Shown here piece after piece: positions 1-12,444 of a stretch of 45,378 bases of DNA. The notes below the pieces were generated by a model, which saw nothing but the letters and a program-made list of their open reading frames with translations, was not told the origin of the DNA and did not search any database. Origin of the DNA: Chara braunii. Taxonomy: Eukaryota; Streptophyta; Charophyceae; Charales; Characeae. The position numbers were made by a program, and so were the translations under genes. How positions within the stretch are numbered: the first letter of the stretch is position 1; each line of letters starts with the position of its first letter. The stretch is from positions 2,357,285-2,402,662 of the forward strand of contig BFEA01000179.1 in assembly GCA_003427395.1 (NCBI GenBank), read 5' to 3'.

Positions 1-1990
1 GTTGTCGGTGAGCGGCGCGCCGCGTCAACGTATAGTTGACTTGTCGCGGTCAGCCTCCACACTATAGAGTTGCTTGCAGTCAAGATCAGCTAAGTATTGA
101 CGCGTTGTTTGGTCCCTTGGGTCGAGTCAACGGGCAAGACGACACGACGGTCCAGCCCCATGGAGATCGAATCACGGCTTTTGGGCTGAACCGCCACGTC
201 TGCAAGGGCCAGATTAGTAGGACCCGGTCCGGATGGCACTTAAAACGGGCCAAGGGTTAGTTAGAATTGACCATGGAACCGTACATACCGCATCTGGAAG
301 AGTGCGGCTCGAAATGGTCAAGGGGGATACGGGATTGGGCACTTATTAACGTTAAGAGGGGTGTTTTATTTTCAAAACAAGGCCGACCCTTAGTATTTCA
401 AAGTCGGGCCAGTTTAAGCCCGACACTAATTTTAGTACTGGTTTGTGTTATTTTTAGCGTAGGCCACACTATTTTTAGCGCAAGCCTTTTAGCGCAGGGT
501 CGTGCTAAATATAGTGCAGGCCCGCTGTCGGAGGGCACGGTGTCCCGGCCCTCCTGTGAACCGAGTCTTTGCATAGTACCAGTTTCCTGCTCTGGTACCT
601 GGATTGTCTCTTGGCGTGGACAGGCCCGGTGGCATAGCCCTCAGCAAAAGGGGTGCGCCACAGGACTTCCATTGGTCCACGCAGACTCGACACCCTGCTG
701 TAAAGCAGAGCACAACCGGCCTGTGGCCGTGAGAGCCGCCGGGTTCGCCTTGGGACGCGGAGGTGAGAAGACTGGCTCAGTCTTTTCAACTGCGCGCCAA
801 ATGCCCCTGTACAGGGTTATGGGATATGTACACGGAACATGTCAATTGATAAAGGGAATAAAAAAAAATTAAAGTGTGTAGAGGTAAAAAGGAAAGTTGA
901 GCGTCGGGACGGAATCTAGATCGTGACCGTTGCCTTAATCTGGGATAATCTAGTGATATCGGGTTACTATACCGTTGAGTTTTTCTCCTTTCTTCATCAT
1001 TATTATTATTGTTATTATTACTGATTTACTAGTTTCAGGCTAGAACCTCCTTTTCTTGGGTCCCGTTACTTTGTAAGGAGGCCGTCAATTCAGGTTTTGG
1101 GTTGTGACTGTGGTCTCATGGTCTAGGCCTCACCAACCCCTCGCCCATCACCTGTGCCGGACCTGCTCGTTCGAACTGCGAGGTGGGGGCCCCTGTAGCC
1201 ATGTTAAGGGACAGATACAGTGAACTGGAAAAGGGGAAAAAAAGGTCGAAAAGTTGGGATTTAGGTTTGTGCGTCGACTAGCACTACTATCCAGGTGGGA
1301 CTACTTCGCGGAGGAGATTCGAATTACCACTTTTCTTTTCCTGCGATTATTATTGTTTATTATTATTATTACTTTATCGATTTTTTAGGCGTGGCCCTCC
1401 TTTTTTATTCTCAGTCGCTTCGCGGAAAAGTTGAACGGTTCGAATTACAGGTTTTGTGGTCTGCGGCCGACGACGGCCAGGTACAAGTATCCTGTCTGTG
1501 AATGTGCCCCGATTGGGTGCCGCGCGGTAGGACCCCAAAAGAAGGGCGACCCGCGGCCTCATCGGTAGGAAGCTTATCACCCCTGTGAGGGGTCATAAGC
1601 CCCCTCCTTACCATCGGACACGGGTACCCGAGGGGGATAAGCCGAACTCGTACTTTAAAAAGGAAAATATGGTCGCTGGTATCCCGTTATGGTACCACCA
1701 CCTCAGGATAGTAGTCACTTCTTAGTGAGACGAAGCGACAGGAACATGTAGCAGAAGGATTGTGGGTATCTCGGCCATAAACTACTTTCCTTTCTTTCTC
1801 TTGGTTTTCCTTTGTGTAAAATCACAATTTTAAATTTATTCCGTTTATTTTCGAATTTTCACAAAGGCCTTAAGGCTTCCCGCTTAGAACGCAGGTAACT
1901 CGGTATGAGGCAGATCTATAAAAGACAGTAGACGGGGTGGGAGTGAGCAGGGTGAACTATCCCGCCGTGTTTAGCGTTGCTGGTCTGAGA
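1..1990. other. no recognisable gene
   Basis: I see no gene that I can name here. One open frame of about 200 codons (267-872, plus) matches no family I know and has a patchy composition, with short near-repeats of a TTTTTAGCG motif around 449-510, so I do not call it coding. Several TAT/ATT-rich simple stretches occur (about 1000-1020 and 1345-1375). The stretch may be old, unclassifiable transposon sequence. Confidence 0.4.
1565..1612. repeat. short imperfect hairpin
   Basis: The sequence starting GGTAGGAAGCTTATC is mirrored by a reverse complement ending at about 1612, with a three-base loop (GTG) and a small bulge near CCCCCTCC. It could be a structural element or a remnant of a foldback transposon. 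No gene is attached to it. Confidence 0.55.
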
Positions 1991-2028
1991 GCCTGAGAGT
2001 GGAGCGGTGGATAGCCTGGGGCATCTGA

Positions 2029-3200
2029 GTGTGTGCACCCAGGGGTGGGTCCGTGGCTATCTCTAAGTGGCTATGGCGTTGCATGGGTATAGACCCTGCT
2101 ACTGGTACCACCAGATTCGGTGGAACCTATGTCCGGGGAGGGGCCCTGGATCACGGCGATACTCAACTACGACGGGGGAGACGAGCTAAGACTGAGGATC
2201 AACGTGGAGGGAGGAAAAGAGGAGGAGATGCGGACTGATGGGAGGCTTTAGGATGCTATCACTGAGACGAAAGACCGTGTGGAGAGGCGCTGCAGGAGGG
2301 ATGGCGCGACGGCGAAAATGCAGGTAACGGTCTCATATCATGAGACCAAGACCTCGATGGAGACGGCGGACTGGGAGCAGGCCCACCTGGAACGAGACTC
2401 AGGTGGGGAGAGCGAGATGAGCGAGGCGGAGGACCGGGAGACGGACCTCAGGTCCTGGATTAGACCAGGCGAGATCCAGAGGCATCACCGAGCTGCAAAG
2501 ACGGTGGAAGAGGGACCTGAGGCCAGCTCACGACAGCTGACGCCCACAGGCCAAGGGACCGGAGAAAAACAGGGCAAAGGGAAAAAACGTGTGTGAGAAG
2601 GCACGCTACGGGCTAACGAGAGAAGGGAGAGTCAAACGAGGAGAGAGGAGCGGTAATCGGACACGAACCGCGACAATGCGGGTGACGTCAACGACTGTCC
2701 TTCATGCTCAAGAATGGTGCGCGTGCCAAAGGCGGATCGCTCAGCGTAAGAGGGTACGAGTGGGTACGAGTGACGAGAGCACGCCTGCTCGCGCTATAGA
2801 GACGGAGGGGACCCTAGTTAAGAGAGGGACTGAGTTTGTGTCGAGGGAGCGCGCGCGTACGGGTTACACGTGTCACGATCCGTGAGCCAGAGAAGGGCAC
2901 TGATCACTGAACGAAAGCGGGACTGAGACCCGCGGGACAGGTGGCGTGACCTGGGGAGCAAAAGGATGGTCAACGAAAGGGGGAGGCTGTGTAAACGGAC
3001 ACGCGATGATGTGTGAGTTTCTTGAACTGGGAGGCGTGCACTAATGAGTGACTCCTACGCAGAGAAAGTGTAGGTGGGCACTAGAAGGAGGTGCCAGAGT
3101 CAAAGACGAGAAGGGAGGCAAGTGCAGTTACTGAGAGACATGGGCTACACGTGGCAAGGCTCTGGAGAGCGGAGGGAGAAGACAGTGTATGCAAGCGAGA
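2029..3200 (+). other. purine-rich stretch with weak open frames
   Basis: The plus strand is strongly biased to G and A (runs such as GAGAGAAGGGAGAG). Because of this it holds several open frames of 70-105 codons (2029-2238, 2279-2596, 2589-2885) with Arg/Glu-rich translations. None carries a domain I recognise, and the frames do not join without shifts. It may be decayed gag-like transposon sequence, but base composition alone could also explain it. Confidence 0.3.
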
Positions 3201-6200
3201 TGCTAAGAGGGACGCGAGAACCTGAGAATTTTTGTTGTTGACATCAAGCGCCGTTGCGCCAATGTGACGCTCTAGTCTGTTGAGTGACTATAAGTTTTGG
3301 ACACACAACGGGGTCATCAAACGCTAGGCGAGAGCTACACGCATGTGCACCTATCTAGCAGAAATGCCATTGCGGGCGGCCAGTGACAAATTCTCTCTAA
3401 TGAGATGTGACACGGTCAAGAGTTAGTTGGAAGGAAGACTTAACATCTATCAGGACGGGGGGGGGGGGGATGCGCTGTGCGATCTGCGCACGATGTGGTG
3501 GCGACAACGAGGGCGTTCCCTCTCTAACGACCGCCTGTCTCGCCACTTTCGAGTGACTTTCAACTTGTAGAAGAAGCGGTAAACAAGGGTCAATAACACA
3601 TCTTTCCTTTATAACAGCCCTGATCGAGTCCTCAGATAAGATACTGGTCTTTGCAGAATAATCTCCTTTTGTATTCACTAATTTTAGTTTACCTTTTATT
3701 TTAGTCAGTACGACTGATCGTTATTGATNGACCTTGTTGCATCGTGGCAAAGAAATAAGTCCTCAGTGAACTGTGGAAGTGGGCGAGTAAGAGAGAAGCA
3801 CCTGCGCGTAATAGCGAATCAAAACGTGCTAGCCACGAAGGAAACTCGACGTGTGGAAGCCTAGTTTAAAGTGTTTAATGTGGCTGGAATTGAATACGTT
3901 GTTATTAGCTTGACTAAGCACTTGTCTATTTGGACGTGCTATTTGTATTGGGTGACTTATTTGGTTTCTTGGTGAGAGGTCAATGAGACGCGCAGCCTTT
4001 GTATCCGTATGCTTAAGCTCTGTAATGATGAAGGTTATGAGTGCAATTGAGGTCTAAACTCTTCTTTTCCCTTTTTCGTCAGCGAGAGACTGCATAGTGT
4101 TGGCTGCACTGTGAGACTGCACTGCACAGCTACAATGTGTAGTTGTGTGAGCGTATGATCATTTGGGCTCACACATGCTCGCTCGACCGAAAGCCAACTA
4201 ATAGATATACGGGATCACTCGTGATCTGAGAAGGATCGAGTGTGCGAACACATAAGCAGGCATGTGCCCCAGTGAATAGGCGAATATATGTTTGAATGTG
4301 TGCAGGTTTGGTGAGTGCAAATAGGTATCAGTCCGAGTACGCGAATCTGCCTTTGGCTCACCGAATGTGCCTGCACGTCAAAGTGAGAGTACGAAGACAA
4401 CTTCCTTTTTTATTATTATCTAAGTTTTGGGATATTGCTTTCTGTAAACCCTGTGTTGGGTGGCTTGGCTAACCACATGGTCAAGTTAAAAGGATGAGCA
4501 GCCTTTCCCTCCGTGTGCCCCGTGCCACGTGATCACATCGAGCTTTTGTTTCGTATAACTGCACAGTGCGTATTGCCTTGTGTGATTACACGGAACGATG
4601 GATTCGAGAGACCGAGCTGTGTGATTAGCTTCGCGCGACTGCAGGAGGTTGTGAGTGTACTGACTTGCGCATGTTTACAAGAAAAGAAGGAATGCCTATA
4701 GAGCTAAGGGTTAGAATGTGCTCTGAGGTAAATCGAGTGCGTGACTTTGTAAGTCTATGAATGACTGTGTGAGTTGTGGTAGCTTCGAAAGGTCTGCAAA
4801 CGCGTTGTTTGGTCAGCAGGACAACAAATCTCTTCCCTTTCTCATGAGTTCAGAATCTGAGTGATGAAACGATATGGAACGAAAGGGCAGTTGAAAAGGG
4901 TGGCTTACCTGATCGCTAAGTTTCTGCTTGACGGGGACTGATACCTCCTGCCTCTAGCAGTCCCCGGATGTTCGCTTGGTTGATTTTCTAATTGTTTGGA
5001 GCGTTTTGATGACTTAACTATCCTAATAAAAAGAAAGATTTATCTGCACAAACACGAACGACCCGCCCCCAGAACATTGACAATCAGACAGTACAGGTTC
5101 AAGGCGGGAGGGGCTCCACGTCTGCTCAAACCCCGACAAAACTCATGTTCAACTGGGGGAATTAAGGCACGCTCCACATGTCAAAAGACGAGTATTTGAT
5201 GGGACAGTTTAGTGTTCCGAATACATTTCTTAGGGTCGCACTCAGTGTACAGGTAACCTTCAATCTGATATTGTATTAAACTCGTCACTGAAGACTGAGT
5301 ATTTACCTAGAGCTCATAATGTTGGTCATACTTGATACGAGTGTTTGCACTCGTGGCTAGTGTGATAGACCTTTGAGGGTGAAAGATGGAGAGAAGAGAT
5401 ACCGTGAGAGTAACCTATTCGCTGCACCAGGACATGACCAAAGGCGAGGAAGAGAGAATGATTGAGAGTTTTCATCGCCAGAAAAAACTTATGAGGGAAC
5501 AAGCTCTGATGTTAGTGAGAGGTCAGACAATCGTGGAGTATACTAGCTATATTTATGGGTCTGACGAAAAATTACACAGTACTCTCTCATCAGTGGAATC
5601 CGTTGAGGAGGCAAAAAGGGTGGTTATCAGAGATCAGTGAGAAAGTTTAAGTCTCCAACTCGGTGAGAGAGGAGTTCTCTTCAGACAGAGACAGGCCAAA
5701 AGGAAAGAACCAGGATCAGAAAACAGGTTGCAACCTAACACGGAGTAGATCATTGAGTCACGAGCAGTAAATGAGACGGCTAGCAAATAAGGGATAGTTA
5801 TCAGTTGATTAAAAACATTCACTTACCCGTCATCTGTCAACCAGCAGCATTTTATTTTTTCCAGGATTACATGCCAAACATCTCTGCTATGCATCTTTCA
5901 GTTTTCGACTGACTGCCAGCTAATCAAGGGATGCTCAGTTCTTGATCATGGGTTGATCCACAGTTGAACGACATTTGATTGGCGATCAGTCAATGCTCAG
6001 ACAATAATCTCAACGATATTCAACCTTCATGGTTTTCGCTATCAACCAGCGGCCAGGAAAACACCAATCAGAGTAGAACTTCAGGTCCGGGACATAACGG
6101 CCAAGTACCAGTCATGAATTTGGCCATGAATGAGGCCCCAAAGCTTACAAATAGGGTGCACAACTGCTTGACACTTGTCACAACTGAAATAAAAGGGAAA

Positions 6201-7440
6201 AAAAAATGAGAAAAAATGGAGGGAGAATGAGACAAAGGGGGAGACAAGAGTGGAGGAGAATGTGTCGGCCTATTGAGACCTGCACAGTAGCGACTGGCAG
6301 GTCCCAACTGTGACCTCATCCCTCCTAGAATGAGGAAGGGCAATCCGGATTGCAGAGTCCTTGGGGCCATATCTCCACAAAATCTGAATTAAAAGAAGAA
6401 AATAAAAAAAAATGCAAATGGAAGGTGACCGGTTTTTTTATGGACCATGGATCTGACATCAGATGTCATGGTAGAGAGGAACTAACCGTTTTTTGTGGCT
6501 CCGGAATGAGGTGGCAACCCAAAATGGAAAGAAACAAAAGAGGGAAACAGACAAAACTGTGCATTTGATTTAAAAAGAGTGTCAAATGCAAAAAAAATTG
6601 AAAAAGTGGACTTAGGGGCTCAAATTTGAAGCAAGGGTTACTTCGGCGTGGCACGAAATATTGTTGGCCTTGGATCTCAGCCAGATCCAATGCCGAAAAT
6701 GCACCACTGCATGGAAAAATATCTCGGCCTACCCAAAATGGGGTAGAAACTGAAAAAATCGAGAAAAAGATTCACTAGTTTTTTTTCTCTAAAGTAAATC
6801 TGCCTCTTGGGCATTAGGATCCAAGGAGGCAGCATTTTGGAAGTGAAAAGGAGGCTGAAGGAGGCCAAGAGGTAATCCGAGTTGACACCAACCACTATGA
6901 CTGCATGTACTTGGCCAAAAAGAAGCCCGCGTACCTCCGGAAGGGCCTAGTAGTGAAATTTTGCCTTGGGGGTACCTCGGTTCACCTCAAGGCACATAAA
7001 GAGGTCCATGGGCTGGCCGGAATGCTGGTTTCAGCCTACATAAGCTGAGGATTCAGTCCGCTACACTCACATTTGCATGAGGAGTATCAATGCTGCCCAA
7101 GTGAGCTCATAGGAATACCACACTCACTTGGAGTGAGGAGAGGGGAACCCATGTCAGTTTGAGAGCTTAGAGGAGACTGTGAGCTAGGGGGACGAGCTCT
7201 AGAGGCTAGTGGTAGTGAGGCTCACCTAGGAGGGTGATCCGCCATAACACCCGGGGTGAGGAGGAGAGAGAGGCTAGGGGAAGTCCCATTAGCCCTCATA
7301 AAGGGGAGGACTCCATAACCATAGTGGGAGGAAGGAAGAGTGAGAGAGGAAGGAGAGAGAGACTTGAGGAAGGAGGAAGCCATAGCCAAGGAGGTATTTT
7401 TGCGAGGAGGAAGAAGCGTCATCAAGGTTAAAACTTCATC
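3201..7440. other. no recognisable gene
   Basis: I find no domain, RNA gene or clear repeat family in this stretch. An 84-codon hydrophilic open frame at 5386-5640 (plus) is the longest without simple-sequence bias, but I do not recognise it and nothing around it supports expression. There is a 12-base G run near 3457-3468 and one undetermined base at 3729. From about 7060 the sequence becomes AG-rich and leads into the pyrimidine tract at 7462. Confidence 0.4.
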
Positions 7441-7461
7441 TCCAAGTCATCAAGAAGAAGG

Positions 7462-7737
7462 GTGAAAGAAGGAGATTTTTCTTTTTTTTCTTTTTCTTCT
7501 CCTTCCACATATTCTTCTTCAATTCTTCTTCCTCTTCCTTCCTCTTCTTCTTCTCCTTCTTCATTATCATCTTCTTCTACTTTTTCCTCTTCTTCCTCTT
7601 CCTTCCTCTTCATCTTCTCCTTCTTCATCATCATCTTTTTTTTTTTTTTTCTTCCTTTTCTTTTTTTTTTTTTTTTTTTTTTTTTCCCCTTCTTTTTCTT
7701 CTTCTTCTCTTTCTTCTTCTTGCCTTCTCCTTCCTAG
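7462..7737 (+). repeat. polypyrimidine (CTT/CTTCCT) tract
   Basis: About 270 bases of almost pure C and T on the plus strand, mainly TTC/CTT triplets, with a T run of more than 20 near 7665-7685. The minus strand therefore reads as an artificial Glu/Lys-rich open frame. Long homopurine-homopyrimidine tracts can form triplex (H-DNA). It sits immediately before the 91-bp satellite array. Confidence 0.9.
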
Positions 7738-7740
7738 AGG

Positions 7741-8760
7741 CTAATCTATCTCTTGTCTTTCACTCACATACTAGAAGGTAGTGCTCCGATTCTTCTATGG
7801 ATGACCTCTTGCTTACAGCTTGAGAATACTTTAAGTCTTCCTTTTCACTCATATACTAGTAGGTAGTGCTCCGATTCTTCTATGGATGATCTCTTGCTCA
7901 AAACTTGTGAATTTGTCTACTCTAAGTCTTGCCTTTCACTCACATTCTAGTAGGTAGTGCTTCGATTCTTCTATGGATGATCTCTTGCTCAAAACTTGTG
8001 ATTTGGTTTAATCTCCCTCGTGCTTTTGACTCACATGCTCGTAGGTAGTGTTCCGATTCTTCTATGATTGATCTCTTACTCAAAACTTGTGATTTGGTCT
8101 ACTCTACCTCTTGCTTTTCACTCACATGCTAGCAGGTAGTGGATGATCTCATGTTCAAAACTTGTGATTTGGTCTAATTCTAAATCTGGTCTTTCACTTA
8201 TATACTAATAGGTAGTGCTCCGATTCTTCTATGGATGATCTCATGCTCAAAACTTGTGATTTGGTATACTCCAAGTCTTGCTTTTCACTCACATGCGAGT
8301 AAGTAAAGCTCCGATTATTCCATGGATGATCTCTTGCTCAAAACTTATGATTTGGTATACTCCAACATTTCGCATCACTCACATAGTGGTAGGTAGTGCT
8401 CTGCTTCTTCCATGAATGATCTCATGCTCAAAACTTATGATTTTATCTACTCTATCTCTTGCTTTTCACTCCTATATTAATGGGTAATGCTCCGTTACTT
8501 CTATGGATGATTTCTTGCTCAAAACTTATGAATTGGTCTGCTCTGAGTTTTGTCTTTCACTCACATACTAGTAGGTAGTGCTCTGATTCTTCTACTGATG
8601 ATCTCTTGCTCAAAACTTGTGATTTGGTCTACTCTACGTCTTGCTTTTAACTCACATGCTAGTAGGTAGAACTCCAATTCTTCCATGCACGATCGCGTGC
8701 TCAAGACTTATGTCTTAAACTAGCCTAGCTTGTCCTTTCAACTCACATAGTAGTTGATGA
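7741..8760 (+). repeat. 91-bp satellite, block A (about 11 copies)
   Basis: Tandem repeats with a shared core TGCTCCGATTCTTCTATG. The core recurs at about 7787, 7872, 7963, 8054, 8221, 8312, 8402, 8493, 8584 and 8675, almost always 90-91 bases apart. The copy near 8140 has lost about 15 bases of the core. Copies differ by scattered substitutions, so the array is not recently homogenised. No coding function is visible. Confidence 0.93.
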
Positions 8761-9229
8761 CATTCCATTTCATGCTTGGTTGAATTCATGAGTCATAATC
8801 ATGTGTTTCAACAAGTCTCACTCACATGCATGACTCGAAACTCACATGATGGCATTCCGTTGTATGCTTGGTTGAGTTTATGAGTCATAAGCATGTGTTT
8901 GAGCAAGTCTCCCTCACATGCATGACTCAGTTCTCACATGGTGCATTCCGTTTCATGCTTGGTTGAATTCATGAGTCATAAACGTATGTTTAAGCAAGTC
9001 ATACTCATATGCATGGCTCAACTCTCACATGATGGCATTATGTTTCATGCTTGGTTGACTTCATGAGTCATAAGCATGTGTTTGAGCAAGTCTCACTCAC
9101 ATGCATGGCTCAACTTTCACATGGTGACATTCCGTTTCATGCTTGGTTGCATTCATGGGCCATAAGCATGTGTTTGAGCAAGTCTCACTCGCATGCATGA
9201 CTCAATTCTCACATAATGACATTCCGGTT
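8761..9229 (+). repeat. 91-bp satellite, block B (about 5 copies)
   Basis: A second version of the unit, marked by TTTCATGCTTGGTTG and TCATGAGTCATAAGCATG. Anchors fall at about 8771, 8863, 8954, 9046 and 9139 (91-93 bases apart). Only the area around ATTCCGTTTC and CTCACATG resembles block A. The junction keeps the repeat register: the last block-A core at 8675 and the first block-B core at 8766 are exactly 91 bases apart. Confidence 0.92.
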
Positions 9230-10895
9230 CACACTTAGTTGCTCTGTTCTCCATGTGCATGTGTTTTTCAAGTTCAACCTTCACATTATCAAGTTCGTGT
9301 GTGTTGTAGTGTTCCGGTTCATACTTAGTTTATTTTTCCTCCGTGTGTATGTGCTTTTCACTAGTTTAATCTTCACATTGTCAAGTTCGTGAGTATTGCA
9401 CTGTTCTGGTTCATACTTAGTTGATCTTTCCTCCATGTGCATGTGCTTTTCAAGTTCAATCTTCACATTGTCAAGTTCATGTGTGTTATAGTGTTCCGGT
9501 TTATTCTTTAGTTAATCTTTCCTGGATGTGCATGTGTTTTTCACTAGTTCAATCTTCACATTGTCAAGTTCGTGAGTTTTGTTATGTTTCGGTTCATTCT
9601 TAGTTGATCTTTCCTCCATGTGCATGCGTTTTTCACTAGTTCAATCTTCTCATTGTCAAGCTCATGTGAGTTGTTGTGTTTTGGTTCATACTTAGTTGAT
9701 ATGTCTCCATGCGCATGTGTTTTTCACTAGTTGAATCTTCTCATTGTCAAGTTCATGTGAGTTGTAGTGTTCCGGTTCATACTTAGTTGCTTTTTCCTCC
9801 ATTGCATGTATTTTTAGCTAGTTTAATCCTCACATTATTAAGTTCATGTGTGTTGTCGAGTTCTGGTTCATATTTAGTTGCTATTTCCTCGATGTGCATG
9901 TATTTTTCACTAGTTCAATCTTCACACTGTCGAGTTCGTGAGTGTTGTAGTGTTCCGATTCATACTTAGTTGCTCTTTCCTCCATGTGCATGTGTTTTTC
10001 ACTAGTTCAATCTTCGCATTGTCCATTTCTTGTGTGTTCTAGTGTTCCGGTTCATACTTAGTTGCTCTTTCCTCCATGTGCATGTGTTTTTCTCTAGTTC
10101 AATCTTCACATTGTCAAGTTCGTGAGTGTTGTAGTGTTCCAGTTCATACTTAGTTGCTCTTTCCTCCATATGCATTTGCTTTTCACTAGTTAAATCTTCA
10201 GATTGTCAAGTTCATGTGTGTTGTAGTGTTCCGGTTCATACTTAGTTAATCTTTCCTCCATGTGCATGTGTTTTCCACTAGTTCAATCTTCGCATTGTCA
10301 AGTTCATGTGTGTTGTAGTGTTCCGGTTCGTACTTAGCTGCTCTTTCCTCCATTTGCATGTGCTTTTCACTAGTTCAAGCTTCGAATTGTCAAGATCATG
10401 TGTATTGTAATGTTCCGGTTCATACTTAGTTGCTCTTTCCTCCATGAGCAGGTGTTTTTCACTAGTTCAAACTTCACATTGTCAGGTTCGTGAGTGTTGT
10501 AGTGTTCTGGTACATACTTAATTGCTCTTTCCTCCATGTGCATGAGTTTTTCACTAGTTCAATCTTCACATTATATAGTTGATGTGTGTTGAAGTGTTCC
10601 GGTTCATACTTAGTTAATCTTTCCTCCATGTGCATGTGTTTTTCACTAGTTCAATCTTCGCATTATCAAATTCGTGAGTGTTGTAGTGTTCCGGTTCATA
10701 CTTAGTTGCTCTTTTTTCCATGTGCATGTGATTTTCACTAGATCAGCCTTCACTTGGTCAAGTTCATGTGTATGGTAGTATTCCGTTTCAACACTTGGTT
10801 GTCTTTTCACTCATGTGCATATACTTTTGTTATTTTAACCTTCACCTTGTCGAGTTCAATGTGTGTGATAGTGTTTCATTTCAACACTCGGTAGC
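9230..10895 (+). repeat. 91-bp satellite, block C (about 18 copies)
   Basis: A third version of the unit, marked by GTTCCGGTTCATACTTAG, TCCTCCATGTGCATGTG and TTCACTAGTTCAATC. Anchors at about 9230, 9320, 9412, 9502, 9595, 9687 and 9778 show a period of 90-93 bases, and the pattern continues to about 10880. The last two units are more divergent (TTTCAACACTTGG). The core GTGTTCCGGTTC aligns with GTGCTCCGATTC of block A, so the blocks appear to be diverged versions of one ancestral unit. Confidence 0.93.
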
Positions 10896-10902
10896 CCTTC
10901 AA

Positions 10903-11045
10903 TATGGGATGGGTGACTGACATTTGGCTGCTACCACTATGTGATGGGTGACCGACATTTGGTTGCTACCACTATGGGATGGGTGACCGACATTTGGTTG
11001 TTACCACTATGGGATGGGTATCGGGATTTGGCTGCTACAACGGTG
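10903..11045 (+). repeat. 35-bp tandem repeat (4 copies)
   Basis: Units beginning TATGGGATGGGTGACC start at 10903, 10938, 10973 and 11008, exactly 35 bases apart. The last copy is diverged. The array directly follows the end of the 91-bp satellite and is unrelated to it in sequence. Confidence 0.92.
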
Positions 11046-11073
11046 CGATGATTTTAATTAGGACTAGAAGTTT

Positions 11074-11078
<5 letters not shown>

Positions 11079-11126
<48 letters not shown>
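11079..11126 (+). repeat. (CT)n microsatellite
   Basis: An almost uninterrupted CT dinucleotide run of about 48 bases, followed by a looser CT-rich stretch to about 11170. Confidence 0.95.
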
Positions 11127-11128
<2 letters not shown>

Positions 11129-11170
11129 ACTCTTTCTCTCTCTCCCTCTTCCTCTTGCTCCCTCTCTCCT

Positions 11171-12255
11171 TTCCCCTCACTTGGCATATAACTAACCCCT
11201 CATTCCTTACATGTTACATTGTCAGGGAACGAACGGTAAAGGAAAAATCAGGCCTCACTTGGTGGAGAAAGAGGGCAAGGGAAGGGTAGCCGGTCCCTTG
11301 TGCCGCCAAGAAAGAAAAGGAAAGGACGTTTGAAAAAGTGGGAGAAGGCGGAATCCGGGAGAAAGTATAAGTTAAAGCAAGGTCAGTTTAACTCGACCAT
11401 CTTCCCGACTGCATGACTACAAGAAGAGATTGGGCTGATTGAGCACAAAGAGAAATCACAAGGAAAAGGAAAGTTTGGTGTGCGGGAAGGGCTATATGTT
11501 AACCCCCAATGGGGGAGTGTATTTGTTTTTGCCTTGTGTGAGATTGTGCAGGTGAGTAAAGGTTTGAGATGCCTTAAGCGAGATAGGGCCGGGAGAAACC
11601 GGGCCGCAAAGGAAAAGGGAAGAGGGGCAAAGGGGCTATGGGACCCTTAGCATAAAATCATTTCATGGAAGGGACCTTGCGTTTGTGCCTTGAAATGCGA
11701 ATGAAAGAGGGAAGTGCAAACTTACTAAGGGAAATGTGAAATTGTCGGTGCATGCATGTAAAGGCCCCGAAAAGACTAAGGGGCATGTGCCAATAATGAT
11801 GCATGAGATGCTTGAGGCTCGAGGGGTGCGTAAAGGCGAGGGGGAGGATGACATCGCCACGCCTCGATGACGCCATAAAATTGCAATGCTTAGGGAAATG
11901 GTGCGCGGCCTAAGGATGACACTTAGCCTGCGCACAAGAGAAGAAAAACTCTCAAAGAACCCCTGGACAGTCTGTGCATTGGAAGGAGCGATTGCTTGAA
12001 AACACAACCAAGAATAAAAAAAAATCAGCCTTGCGGAATGACCAGCGAGACTACCACCCGGCGTGAGGGCTGAGCTACATCCCCAATGTCCAAGCTCTCT
12101 CGCGCGATGGCCCACCCCCATCCATCTCAAAGCACTAGGGTGAGGTAACCTTGGGACGAACGGCTCGCACCCTGAGCATGAGCGTAGGCGGGCCGAGCCA
12201 AATAGGACCCGCAGCGGGGTCGACCAAGACTCGAAAGTCTACCGGGTTTTGACCC
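11171..12255. other. no recognisable gene
   Basis: I see no domain or repeat that I can name. A 155-codon open frame on the minus strand (11663-12130) gives a low-complexity, unrecognised translation. The sequence around 12140-12250 is GC-richer and leads into the short tandem repeat at 12261. Confidence 0.35.
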
Positions 12256-12260
12256 TACAA

Positions 12261-12350
12261 CGTTCACCAACAAATGTAGAGCACCGATCACCAAAGCACG
12301 TTCACCAACACAGTAGAGCACCGATTACCAAAACACGTAGAGCACACACA
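12261..12350 (+). repeat. 37-38-bp tandem repeat
   Basis: The phrase CGTTCACCAACA...GTAGAGCACCGAT starts at 12261 and 12299, and a third, shortened copy (CGTAGAGCAC) starts at 12336. It runs directly into the (GA)n stretch and then the foldback element. Confidence 0.8.
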
Positions 12351-12432
12351 CTGAGAGAGAGAGAGAGAGAGAGAGAGAGTGGTAGGGTAGGAGGAAGTGT
12401 TATCCCGTGCCGTAGAAAGAGAGAGAGAGAGC
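12351..12432 (+). repeat. interrupted (GA)n microsatellite
   Basis: GA runs at about 12353-12380 and 12416-12432 are separated by some 35 bases of unique sequence. They lie just outside the left arm of the foldback element. Confidence 0.9.
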
Positions 12433-12444
12433 GGTAAAGTAGGA

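Noticed and set aside
267-872. 201-codon open frame on the plus strand
   Set aside because: Unrecognised, with internal short repeats and a tail of Lys codons from an A run; no supporting context.
1160-1185. GTTCGAAC resembling a tRNA T-loop or pol III B box
   Set aside because: No acceptor stem, anticodon arm or A box could be fitted around it.
5386-5640. 84-codon hydrophilic open frame
   Set aside because: Plausible composition but short, unrecognised and isolated; a chance frame cannot be excluded.
7428-7737. Glu/Lys-rich and Phe/Ser-rich open frames
   Set aside because: Produced by the polypyrimidine tract.
7741-10895. CRISPR-like appearance of a regular repeat array
   Set aside because: The whole 91-base unit repeats and there are no unique spacers; the context is eukaryotic and no cas genes are present.
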